Shown here piece after piece: positions 36,080-43,910 of a DNA stretch of 64,000 nucleotides. The DNA comes from Rhizorhabdus histidinilytica (GTDB lineage: Bacteria > Pseudomonadota > Alphaproteobacteria > Sphingomonadales > Sphingomonadaceae). Under the pieces are notes generated by a model. It was not told the origin of the DNA. It worked only from the letters and a program-made list of their open reading frames with translations, and did no database searches. Positions within the stretch are counted from its first letter, which is position 1. The number at the start of each line of letters is the position of its first letter. The DNA lies in assembly GCF_900167915.1 (NCBI RefSeq), contig NZ_FUYM01000011.1, forward strand, positions 124,001 to 188,000, read 5' to 3'. The position numbers and the translations under genes are program-made.

Positions 36080-36266
36080 CCGTTCATCCTGAGAGTCTGA
36101 CTCAAAAGTCCCCGCTCGCCCTGAGGAAGCATTGAGCCTGGTCGAAATGCTGTCTCGAAGGGGCGTTCGAGGCTGGAAATATCCTTCGAGACGGGCCTTC
36201 GCCAGGCTCAGTCCTCCTCAGGATGAGCGGTAAGGGGTGTTCCGGTCAGACTCTCAGGATGAGCGG
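36080..36266. repeat. MITE-like element with 22-base terminal inverted repeats
   Basis: The ends, 36080-36101 (CCGTTCATCCTGAGAGTCTG then AC) and 36245-36266, are inverted repeats identical at 21 of 22 positions. Inside is a second inverted pair around 36116-36165 and 36183-36230 (TCGAAATGCTGTCTCGAAGG against CCTTCGAGACGGGCCTTCGC). The 187-base element encodes nothing and lies between the LuxR stop and the LLM start, so it may separate the two transcripts. No clear target duplication was found by eye. Confidence 0.65.
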
Positions 36267-36282
36267 ATGGGGGTGCGTCCAA

Positions 36283-37434
36283 TCAAAGGCGGGATGCTCT
36301 GGCTTTGCGATCGACGGCGGCCGGCCGCTCGGCGGGGACCAGCGTCTGGACGAGGGCGAGCAGCTCGGCCTGCCGGGTCGTGCCGGTCTTGGCGAAGATC
36401 GCGCGGAGATGCGCGCGTGCCGTGTTGTAGGTGATGCCGAGCCGCGAGGCGGCCTCGCGCAGCGTCTCGCCATTGGCCATCGCGGCGGTGACCGACGCTT
36501 CGGCGAAGGTGAGCGGCAGGGGGCCGCGCAGCGTCGCCGCGTCGAAGCGCGACCGGCGCGCCGGATCGCGCACCCGCAGCAGCAGCAGCTCGCGGTCCGA
36601 CGTCCAGACCGGCATCGCCGGCCGGATCGGGCGCACCGCGACGGCGATCGGCACGTCGTCGCCGGCCGGATCGACCAGCAGGGTGCAACCGGCTTCGTCG
36701 CCATGGCCGGGCGCCGCGTCGAGATAGGCGCCGAGCTGCCGGTCTGCCGCCGGGGTCGCCAGGCGCAGCCGGGTGTTGGACGTGCTCAGCCCCGCCCGGC
36801 GCGCGATCAGCTCGTCGGCGATGCCGTCGCTGACCATGATCCGGCGGTCGCGGTCGATCACTAGCGTGCCCTGTCCGCTCGCCGCCAGCGCGTCGCGCAG
36901 GATCGCGCATTCGGCGTCCCGGCGCATCGTCAGCGCCAGGCCCCTGAGCGCGATCGCCAGGTGCGGCACCATCGCCTCCATCCGCCCCCGCTCGCGCCTG
37001 CCGAAATCGGGCAGGCCGAGCAGCCGCGCGACCCTGACCCGCGCGACCAGGCCGGGGGCGGGGGTCATGTCGACGCCCAATATCTGATTGCCGACCGTTT
37101 CCGACAGATAAGCGCGGATGGCGCGGACCTCGCCCGCCGATCGTCGGCTCAGGAACTCGCCGAACGACACCACCCGTGTCTGCGGCAGTCCGACGAAGGG
37201 GTCGGTCGCGAAATGGCGGTCGACATAGAGCGCGGCGCGATGCCGGTCGCTGCCCGGCGACAGGATCTCGCGCGGGCGGTCCTCGCCAACGCGGGTCAGC
37301 AGCAGCACCGCGCGGCTCGCCCCCATATGGTCGGCGAAGGCGAGCAGGAATCGGTTCCATGCGGCGACGTCGGCCACGCCGGCATACAGCGCCTCGAGCA
37401 GCCTCGCGGGCGGCGTCTCGTCGCGTGTGGCCAT
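36283..37434 (-). CDS. LuxR-type transcriptional regulator
   Basis: A 383-residue protein with a C-terminal LuxR helix-turn-helix (LPLTFAEASVTAAMANGETL, then ASRLGITYNTARAHLRAIFA, residues about 300-350). The N-terminal 290 residues contain no domain I can name; a PAS-like segment (LVIDRDRRIMVSDGIADELI) lies near residue 195. It has no receiver-domain Asp motif, so it is probably a stand-alone ligand-sensing regulator. It is transcribed away from the divergent ipdA-like gene, with 172 bases between that include the best family A operator. It may activate the CoA-transferase-like pair. Confidence 0.82.
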   Translation of the reverse strand: MATRDETPPARLLEALYAGVADVAAWNRFLLAFADHMGASRAVLLLTRVGEDRPREILSPGSDRHRAALYVDRHFATDPFVGLPQTRVVSFGEFLSRRSAGEVRAIRAYLSETVGNQILGVDMTPAPGLVARVRVARLLGLPDFGRRERGRMEAMVPHLAIALRGLALTMRRDAECAILRDALAASGQGTLVIDRDRRIMVSDGIADELIARRAGLSTSNTRLRLATPAADRQLGAYLDAAPGHGDEAGCTLLVDPAGDDVPIAVAVRPIRPAMPVWTSDRELLLLRVRDPARRSRFDAATLRGPLPLTFAEASVTAAMANGETLREAASRLGITYNTARAHLRAIFAKTGTTRQAELLALVQTLVPAERPAAVDRKARASRL

Positions 37435-37563
37435 GGCTCTCCCCTTCCGGTGGCTCGGCTGATTCGGTCAGGCTATCAAGCGAATGTCCGGGTGGCAACC
37501 GGCCGCGGCCTGTGGCGGTGATACTTGGGATATTATCCCGAATATCGTCTGGCGATGTTGACA

Positions 37564-37581
37564 ACCAAGCGATCGCTTAGC
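37564..37581. promoter_or_regulatory. Candidate operator, family A (best copy)
   Basis: ACCAAGCGATCGCTTAGC matches 16 of 18 positions and contains the perfect 12-base palindrome AAGCGATCGCTT (37567-37578). It ends 25 bases upstream of the ipdA-like start, where binding would block transcription. Confidence 0.65.
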
Positions 37582-37606
37582 AAAGCGAGGGGCAGAGGAG
37601 AGAGCC

Positions 37607-38491
37607 ATGACGACTACGTTCGACAAGCGAATGTCGATCGATGACATCATCGCCAGCCTGTCCGATGGGATGACCATCGGCATTGGCGGCTGGGCGACCC
37701 GGCGCAAGCCGATGGCGCTGGTCCGGGCGCTGGCCCGGTCGAAGCTGAAGGACCTGACCGTGGTGTCCTATGGCGGACCCGACGTCGGCGTGCTCGCTGC
37801 CGCCGGCAAGATCGCGAAGCTCGCCTTCGCCTTCGTCTCGCTCGATCACATCCCGATCGAGCCACATTTCAAGAAGGCGCGCCAGGCGGGCCTGAAGGTG
37901 TGGGAGATGGACGAAGGCATGCTCCACTGGGGCCTGCGCGCCGCCGCGATGCACCTTCCCTTCCTGCCGACCCGCTGTGGCATGGCGACCTCGGTCGCCG
38001 AGCATCCGGGCCTTCGCACGATCCGCAGTCCTTATGCGGACGGGGAGGAGCTGATCGCGATGCCGGCGCTCCGGCTCGACGCCGCGCTGCTTCACGTCCA
38101 CCGCTCGGACGAGCGGGGCAACGCGCTGATCCTGTCGCCGGATCCCTTCTTCGACGAGCTGATGGCGCGCGCCGCCGACCGGGTGTTCCTGAGCGCCGAG
38201 CGCATCGTCCCGACCGAGGAGCTGGGCCTGCCCGGCAACGCCCGTTTCCACCCTTTCGAGCGCGCGGTCGTCACCGGCGTCGCGGAGGCGCCGTTCGGCG
38301 CGCACCCGACCAGCGCCGCCCCCGATTACGAGATCGATATGAAGCATCTTCGCCATTATGTCGCGTCGGCCGAGAGCGACGACGCGTGGAACGCCTATCG
38401 CGCCGCCCATGTCGACGTTGACCAGGCCGCCTATGTCGCATCGGTCGGCGGCGCCGACGCGATCCTTGCCGCGCCCAGGCCGGTGTACTGA
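37607..38491 (+). CDS. ipdA: IpdA-like CoA-transferase-family subunit alpha
   Basis: A 294-residue class I CoA-transferase-fold protein. From memory of the family, it matches steroid-degradation IpdA at MTIGIGGWATRRKPMALVRA, EMDEGMLHWGL, LIAMPALRLDAALLH, VFLSAERIVPTEEL and EAPFGAHPTSAAPDYE. IpdA/IpdB hydrolyse a cyclic beta-diketone CoA ester, opening the last steroid ring instead of moving CoA. The start follows GAGGAGAGAGCC. It is followed two bases later by the beta subunit. Whether the substrate here is a steroid, a terpenoid or another alicyclic CoA ester is not known; ordinary CoA transfer is the main alternative. Confidence 0.78.
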   Translation: MTTTFDKRMSIDDIIASLSDGMTIGIGGWATRRKPMALVRALARSKLKDLTVVSYGGPDVGVLAAAGKIAKLAFAFVSLDHIPIEPHFKKARQAGLKVWEMDEGMLHWGLRAAAMHLPFLPTRCGMATSVAEHPGLRTIRSPYADGEELIAMPALRLDAALLHVHRSDERGNALILSPDPFFDELMARAADRVFLSAERIVPTEELGLPGNARFHPFERAVVTGVAEAPFGAHPTSAAPDYEIDMKHLRHYVASAESDDAWNAYRAAHVDVDQAAYVASVGGADAILAAPRPVY

Positions 38492-38493
38492 CC

Positions 38494-39288
38494 ATGGCCC
38501 GGCATACGCTCACCGAACTGATCATCGCCCGCGCCGCCAAGGCCTGGGCCGACGATCCCGAATGGCTGGCCACCGGCATCACCCCCGTGCCGCGCCTCGC
38601 GGCCGGCCTCGCCAAGACGCTCTACAATCCGCGCCTGATGATCACCGACGGCGAGAACTGGTTCGCGCGCGATCCGGTGCCGCTCGGCCCGCGCGACGGC
38701 TTCGAGCCGGTGATCGAGGGCTGGGCGCCCTATCTGCGCACCTTCGACAATCTGTGGAACGGCCGCCGCCACGCGATGGTCGCCCCGGTGCAGATCGACC
38801 GCTACGGCCAGACCAACATCAGCGTGATCGGCGACCATGACCAACCGAAGGCGGCGCTGCTCGGCGCACGCGGCTTCCCCGGCAATTCGATCCACCATCC
38901 GAACAGCTTCTTCTTCCCCGCGCACAACAAGCGGGCCTTCGTCGAGGGTGAGGTCGATTATGTCTGCATGGCGGGCTATAATCCGGCGCGCTGGCCGGGC
39001 GGGCGCAAGCCGTTCAGGCTTGAGCTGCGGCTGATCCTCACCAATTTGTGCGTGATGGACTTCGGTGGGCCAGGCCATGCGATCCGGCTGGTCTCGCTCC
39101 ACCCGGGCGTGAGCTTCGAGGAGGTGCAGGACAATACCGGCTTCCCGATCCACCGCGACGGTGGAGGGACGCCCGAGACGCCGGCCCCGACCGACGAGGA
39201 ACTGGCGGTGATCGCCCGGCTCGATCCGCACGACGTCCGCGCCACGATCATCAAGGGGAATCCGCCCGGCCGGCCCGAATGGGGGTGA
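38494..39288 (+). CDS. ipdB: IpdB-like CoA-transferase-family subunit beta
   Basis: A 264-residue protein matching IpdB in NPRLMITDGENWFARD, IEGWAPYLRTFDNLWNGRRH, QIDRYGQTNISVIGDH, GFPGNSIHHPNSF and DFGGPGHAIRLVSLHPGV. The last motif and the GRRHAMVAPVQIDRYGQ stretch are characteristic of IpdB-type proteins. The usual catalytic Glu motif of true CoA transferases (such as ENG) is not seen, in line with hydrolase function. It lies two bases from ipdA, as in known ipdAB operons. A repeat hairpin separates it from the convergent ligase gene. Confidence 0.78.
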   Translation: MARHTLTELIIARAAKAWADDPEWLATGITPVPRLAAGLAKTLYNPRLMITDGENWFARDPVPLGPRDGFEPVIEGWAPYLRTFDNLWNGRRHAMVAPVQIDRYGQTNISVIGDHDQPKAALLGARGFPGNSIHHPNSFFFPAHNKRAFVEGEVDYVCMAGYNPARWPGGRKPFRLELRLILTNLCVMDFGGPGHAIRLVSLHPGVSFEEVQDNTGFPIHRDGGGTPETPAPTDEELAVIARLDPHDVRATIIKGNPPGRPEWG

Positions 39289-39305
39289 GGCCTTTATCGG
39301 CAACC

Positions 39306-39436
39306 ATCATGCTGAACTCGTTTCAGCATCCACCGGGAGGCACTCTCCGGACCGGGCGGTTCCTGCGACGACCATGTCGCACAACGCCTGCCCCGCTCGA
39401 CCGACTTGGTGGATGCTGAAACAAGTTCAGCATGAC
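39306..39436. repeat. Inverted repeat pair between convergent genes
   Basis: Inverted copies at 39306-39334 (ATGCTGAACTCGTTTCAGCA at the core) and 39408-39436 (TGCTGAAACAAGTTCAGCAT at the core) lie between the ipdB stop and the ligase stop. Each copy is itself a hairpin. They are a different sequence family from the 6560 repeats and probably act as a bidirectional terminator. Confidence 0.7.
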
Positions 39437-39440
39437 GGGC

Positions 39441-40895
39441 TTACCCGATCATCGCCGCGCGGACGGCGGCGAGGCTGACCTTCAGTGAGGGGGTGCGTGG
39501 CAGTTCGTCGGCGACGGCGATCCGCACCGGGATATGGGTCGAGGGCAGCCGCTCGCGCAGATGGGCGAGCAGCACCGCCTCGTCGGCATCCGCGCCGCCG
39601 TGCAGCTCGACCATCGCGGCGGGGACGGCCCCCAGCCGCGCGTCGGGCAGGCCGACCACCGCCGCGTCCCGGACCGCGCGGTGCTCGCGCAGCGCGTCGG
39701 CGACGCGCTCGGGCATGATCTTGAAGCCGCCGCGCATGATCGCGCCGTCGTGCCGGCCGAGATGATAGACATAGCCGTCGGCGTCGATGCGGATCAGGTC
39801 GGTGGTCGCCACCCAGTCGGGCCGGATCGCCGGACAGCGGACCTGCATCAGCCCCTCGCGCCCGTCCTCGACCGGCGATCCGTCGTCGGGATCGATCACG
39901 CGCAGCTCCACGCCGGGCATCGGCAGGCCGACGCTGCCGCGCTTGGCGTCGCCGACCGCGCGGCGCATCTCGGGGGTCCAGCGGACGATCGTGCCGCAGA
40001 ATTCGGTTGCGCCCAGCCCCCAGTGGATCGGGATGCCGTAATGGCGCTCGAACCGCTCCTGAATGTCGGGATCGAGCGGTGCCGATCCGCCGTAGATCGC
40101 GGTGACGCTCGCCAGGTGCGCGCGCGGGATGTCGGCGTCGAGCGTCATGCGGATCGCCGCCGGGGGCAGGCCCAGCATCGGCGGCCGGTGGCGGCGCACA
40201 GCGTCGGCCAGCGCCTCGGCCGAGAATTTCTCGATCAGGACGAGCGGGGCGCCCTGCGCGCCGCTTGCCGCGAGCAGGCTCAGCCCGCCGATCCCGCTCA
40301 GCGGCCAGACGTTGATCTGCGGCGGGGGGCCGTCGGCGCCCTCGCCCTCGGGCGCGCTGTCGACCGCGCGCTGGAGGACGTGGAGCGGCAGCGGCAGCCG
40401 CTTGGGCGGGCCGGTGGTGCCGCTCGACAATATCTCGATCACGCCATCATCGGCCGCCCCGGCGATGATCGCGCACTCCAGCCCGTCGACCGGCGCCGGC
40501 AGGAAAGGCTCCTCGGCCAGCGCGATGCCCGCGCAGCCGATGCGGGCGCAGCTCGCCGCGATCGGCGGCCAGTCCTCGGCATCGGCGATCAGCGCGGCGG
40601 CGCCGAGCCGCTCGATCTCGGCGGACAGCGCGGCGGCGGGCAGGAAGGGGTGGACCAGGCTGATCGATCGCCGCGCCGCCACCAGCGCGAGCATCGCCGC
40701 CGCGTGCGAGGCGCGGTTGCGCGCGACCAGGCCGATCCGCGCGCCGGGGGCGACGCCGGCCGCCGCCAGCAGCGTATCGAGCCGGTCCGCGAAGCGGCCG
40801 ACCTCCCGCCAGCTTATCCAGCGACCGCGGAACTCGATTGCCGTGCGCTCGCCGAGTTCGCGGAAGGACCGCCGGATGCGATCGGCCACGTCCAT
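39441..40895 (-). CDS. AMP-forming acyl-CoA ligase 2
   Basis: A 484-residue ANL-family ligase. The P-loop is ILSSGTTGPPKRLPL near residue 153, then IYGGSAPL, GATEFCGTIV, the ATP-binding DGYVYHLGRHDGAIMRGGFK near residue 375, and a C-terminal Lys in RTPSLKVSL. It is short for the family (usual 500-550). It lies five bases after the amidohydrolase gene in the same orientation and overlaps the ipdB-side repeat on its 3' flank. It may activate the acid that enters the ring-opening and beta-oxidation steps of this region. Confidence 0.88.
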   Translation of the reverse strand: MDVADRIRRSFRELGERTAIEFRGRWISWREVGRFADRLDTLLAAAGVAPGARIGLVARNRASHAAAMLALVAARRSISLVHPFLPAAALSAEIERLGAAALIADAEDWPPIAASCARIGCAGIALAEEPFLPAPVDGLECAIIAGAADDGVIEILSSGTTGPPKRLPLPLHVLQRAVDSAPEGEGADGPPPQINVWPLSGIGGLSLLAASGAQGAPLVLIEKFSAEALADAVRRHRPPMLGLPPAAIRMTLDADIPRAHLASVTAIYGGSAPLDPDIQERFERHYGIPIHWGLGATEFCGTIVRWTPEMRRAVGDAKRGSVGLPMPGVELRVIDPDDGSPVEDGREGLMQVRCPAIRPDWVATTDLIRIDADGYVYHLGRHDGAIMRGGFKIMPERVADALREHRAVRDAAVVGLPDARLGAVPAAMVELHGGADADEAVLLAHLRERLPSTHIPVRIAVADELPRTPSLKVSLAAVRAAMIG

Positions 40896-40899
40896 CGTC

Positions 40900-42087
40900 T
40901 CAGTCCCGTCGCCCTTCGAGCAAGCCTTGCAGGTTGCTGCTCATGATCTGCCGTTTCTGCGCCATGTCGAACCCGGCCAGTTCCTCGACATAGTCGAGCG
41001 GCTCCGCGGTGCCTTCGGGGTGCGGCCAGTCGCTGCCGAACAGGATGCGCGATATGTCCATGTGCCGCGCCAGCTCGCCGACGTCGTCCTCGACGAAGGG
41101 CGCGACGAAGATGTGGCGGTGGAACGCCTCGACCGGATCGCGGCCGAAGGCCTGCGGCATCTGGCCATGGACATAGCGCAGCGTCTCGATCAGCGGGCGG
41201 ACCCAGGCGGCGCCGTTCTCGATGCAGGCGATCCGCACATCCGGATGCCGGTCGAACACGCCGCCGCAGATCAGCGCGGCGACCGTGTCGGCGATCGCCC
41301 GGTCGATGATGCGCAGGCAGTTGACCAGGGGATTGGGCTCGAACGGCAGCCATTCGGCGCCGCCGGTCCACATCGTGATCAGCGTGTCGTAATTGGTGTC
41401 GGCGGCGTGGATCGCGACGAAGATCCGCGCCTCCGCGATCCGTGCCCAGAAGGGGTCGAATTCGGGCAGGCCCATCGACCGCGACCCGCGATAGCCGGGC
41501 ACCGGCGCCGGCCGGATGCAGACGCAGCGCGCACCCTGCGCCAGCAGCCAGTCGAGCTCGGCCAGCGCCCGGTCCATGTCGGCGAGCGAGATGATCGGCA
41601 CGCCGAACATCCGCCCGTGCCGCGCGAAGCCCCATTCCTCGCTGGTCCACAGGTTGAGCGCGTGGAGCGCGTCGTGGAGCAGGCCATGGTCGTAGGCCAT
41701 GCGGTTCTCGATCGCCGAGAACAGCGTTGGGAAGAACAGCGCGGCATGGACGCCGTGGCGGTCCATCACCGCCAGCCTCTTCTCGCCGCGCCGAAATTCG
41801 TCGGGCGGGGCGATCGCCTTGCCCTGGATCTCGCGCAGCGAGCGGCCCTCGCGGTTGCGGGCGCGGTAGAAGTCGAGATGCGCGCCCGGCGCCGCCACCC
41901 GCTCGAAGGTCGGGTTGGGGATATATTGGGAGATCCTGCCGCCGATGGCGAGCTTCTTGCGCCCGTCGACCGTGACGAACTGGATCTGGTCGCGCCATTT
42001 GGCCGGCAGGTGGCGCAGGATCGCATCTTCGGGTTCGTAGAAATGATTGTCCGCGTCATAGACGGGGAAGGGCAGGGTGTCGGTCAT
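40900..42087 (-). CDS. Amidohydrolase-2 family protein (ACMSD-like)
   Basis: A 395-residue metal-dependent protein of the COG2159 decarboxylase/hydrolase group. It begins TDTLPFPVYDADNHFYEPED, where DADNH is the family variant of the HxH metal motif; a second His lies in FVAIHAADTN near residue 225 and the terminal Asp in ILFGSDWPHPEG near residue 350. The start at 42087 fits the family N-terminus; a longer frame to 42465 overlaps the crotonase gene. Such proteins in sphingomonads and mycobacteria often sit in aromatic or steroid clusters. Whether it decarboxylates or hydrolyses is unknown. Confidence 0.85.
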   Translation of the reverse strand: MTDTLPFPVYDADNHFYEPEDAILRHLPAKWRDQIQFVTVDGRKKLAIGGRISQYIPNPTFERVAAPGAHLDFYRARNREGRSLREIQGKAIAPPDEFRRGEKRLAVMDRHGVHAALFFPTLFSAIENRMAYDHGLLHDALHALNLWTSEEWGFARHGRMFGVPIISLADMDRALAELDWLLAQGARCVCIRPAPVPGYRGSRSMGLPEFDPFWARIAEARIFVAIHAADTNYDTLITMWTGGAEWLPFEPNPLVNCLRIIDRAIADTVAALICGGVFDRHPDVRIACIENGAAWVRPLIETLRYVHGQMPQAFGRDPVEAFHRHIFVAPFVEDDVGELARHMDISRILFGSDWPHPEGTAEPLDYVEELAGFDMAQKRQIMSSNLQGLLEGRRD

Positions 42088-42187
42088 CGTCCACGCTCGT
42101 CTGGGGAAATCGTAACCATGCTGGCGGCCGGCGGGCGCTTGCGGCAAGCCGTGCGGCGGCTTTTCCGAAGGCGCGGAAAGGCGCCGA

Positions 42188-42967
42188 TCACCAGCCCCGG
42201 AACGCCGGCGGGCGCCGCTCGACGAAGGCGAGCGCGGCCTCGCGGCCGTCATGCGACAGGCTGGCGCGGGCGTTGCCGGGTGCTTCGGCGGCAATGCTTT
42301 CCTCGAAGGCCAGCGTCTCGGCGGCGGCGAGGTTGCGTTTGATCGCGGCATAGACGCCGGTCGGCCCCTGCGCGAGCCGCCGGGCGAGCGCGGTCGCCTC
42401 GGTATCGAGCGCGTCGTCGGCGACGACCCGGGTGACGAGGCCGATCGCCAGCGCCTGCGTGGCATCGATCTTCTCGTCGAGCAGGAACAGCTCGCGCGCC
42501 CGCGCCGCGCCGAGCAACCGGGTGAGCAGATAGGCGCCGCCCGGATCGCCGCAGCGCCCGGCGCTGGCGAAGGCGAGCTTGAAGACGGCGCTGTCGGCAG
42601 CGATGCGCAGGTCGCAGGCGGCGGCGAGCAGCAATCCGCTGCCGGCCGCCGGACCGCGCACCGCCGCGACGGTCGGCTTGCCCATGTGGCGGAGCAGCGT
42701 CAGCGCGCGCGAATCGCGCAGCATGATCGCCGCGACCGTGTCGGGACGGAGATCGTCGCCGGGCTTGTCGTCGCCGCCCAGATCATGGCCCGCGCAGAAG
42801 CCGCGTCCCGCGCCGGCGAGCAGCAGGCAGCGGACGGCGGGGTCGATCGCGGCATCATCGAGCGCGGCGATCAGTTCGGCGAGCAGCGCCGGGGTCAGCG
42901 CGTTGAGCCGCTCGGGCCGGTCGAGCGTCAGTGTCCGCACGCCGTCCGCGTCGGCGATGCGCAGCAT
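42188..42967 (-). CDS. Enoyl-CoA hydratase/isomerase (crotonase) 1
   Basis: A 259-residue crotonase. It has TLTLDRPERLNAL near residue 12, the oxyanion-hole segment FCAGHDLGG near residue 57, AAVRGPAAGSGLLLAAACDL near residue 100 and FASAGRCGDPGG near residue 133, where an Asp takes the place of the second catalytic Glu. That pattern is seen in PaaG-like isomerases and hydrolases. The stop is 100 bases before the amidohydrolase start, and its ATG overlaps the previous gene's stop by one base. It is one of two adjacent crotonases. Confidence 0.88.
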   Translation of the reverse strand: MLRIADADGVRTLTLDRPERLNALTPALLAELIAALDDAAIDPAVRCLLLAGAGRGFCAGHDLGGDDKPGDDLRPDTVAAIMLRDSRALTLLRHMGKPTVAAVRGPAAGSGLLLAAACDLRIAADSAVFKLAFASAGRCGDPGGAYLLTRLLGAARARELFLLDEKIDATQALAIGLVTRVVADDALDTEATALARRLAQGPTGVYAAIKRNLAAAETLAFEESIAAEAPGNARASLSHDGREAALAFVERRPPAFRGW

Positions 42968-43782
42968 CAGTCCTTGCCCTTCATGCCGGGCAGGTCGGTC
43001 AGCACGAACTGGCCGCTTTGCGCATAGGCCGACGCATGGCCGAGCTGGTGGATGTCGAAGCAGCTTTGCAGCGCGGCGGCCTGTCCCTGGATGTCGAGCG
43101 TCTGGTTGACCGCGCGCTTGGCCATGGCGAGCGCGTGGGGGTGCATCCGGGCGATCTCGGCGGCGAGCGCGCGGGCGGCGTCGTCGAGCTCGGCGCGGGG
43201 CACCACCCGGTTGACCATGCCGCGACGCTCGGCCTCATGCGCGTCGATCGGCCGGGCGGTGAACAGCATCTCCTTCGCCTTGCGCGCGCCCAGTTCCCAG
43301 GTGTGGCCGTGATATTCGACCCCGCCGATCCCCATCAGCACCACCGGATCGGAGAAGCGGGCATCGTCGGCGGCGACGATCAGGTCGCACGGCCATGCGA
43401 GCAGCAGCCCGCCGGCGATGCACGCGCCCTGCACCGCCGCGATCGACGGCTTGGGGATGTCGCGCCAGCGCCGCGAGAAGCCGAGATAGTGGCGCGCCTC
43501 CCATTGATGGATGCCAAGCAGGCCGTGCGTCGGGATCGAGGCGGCGATCCGCTGGAAGGGGCCCTTGGCGACCTCCTCCGGGCCGATGTCGTGGCCGGCC
43601 GAGAAATGGGGACCCTCGGCGCGCAGCAGGATCACGCGCACCGCATCGTCCGCCGCCGCCCGTTCCCAGGCGTCGTTGAGTTCCTCCAGCAATTGCTGGT
43701 TCTGCGCGTTGCGCCGGTCGGGCCGGTCGAGCGTGATCGTCGCGATCCGGTCGGCGACGGCGTAGCCGATGAAATCTGCCAT
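42967..43782 (-). CDS. Enoyl-CoA hydratase/isomerase (crotonase) 2
   Basis: A 271-residue crotonase starting MADFIGYAVADRIATITLDR after GGAGGACAT; a start six codons earlier lacks this site. Oxyanion-hole segments are FSAGHDIGPEE near residue 61 and AVQGACIAGGLLLAWPCDL near residue 115, and the active region includes MGIGGVEYHGHTWELGARKA, a pattern common in actinobacterial and sphingomonad EchA proteins of steroid and long-chain pathways. It overlaps crotonase 1 by one base (TGATG). It is divergent from the fused acyl-CoA dehydrogenase, with 128 bases between. Confidence 0.89.
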   Translation of the reverse strand: MADFIGYAVADRIATITLDRPDRRNAQNQQLLEELNDAWERAAADDAVRVILLRAEGPHFSAGHDIGPEEVAKGPFQRIAASIPTHGLLGIHQWEARHYLGFSRRWRDIPKPSIAAVQGACIAGGLLLAWPCDLIVAADDARFSDPVVLMGIGGVEYHGHTWELGARKAKEMLFTARPIDAHEAERRGMVNRVVPRAELDDAARALAAEIARMHPHALAMAKRAVNQTLDIQGQAAALQSCFDIHQLGHASAYAQSGQFVLTDLPGMKGKD

Positions 43783-43910
43783 ATGTCCTCCAGCCGCCAT
43801 CGATGCGCCGGCTGGGTGATGACCGCATGGGAGAAGCGGCGGCTTCCGACGGGCTGGAAGCGATGCGGCGCGGTTTGACAGCCCGCCGCTGCCGCCGCGA
43901 AGCCCGATGC

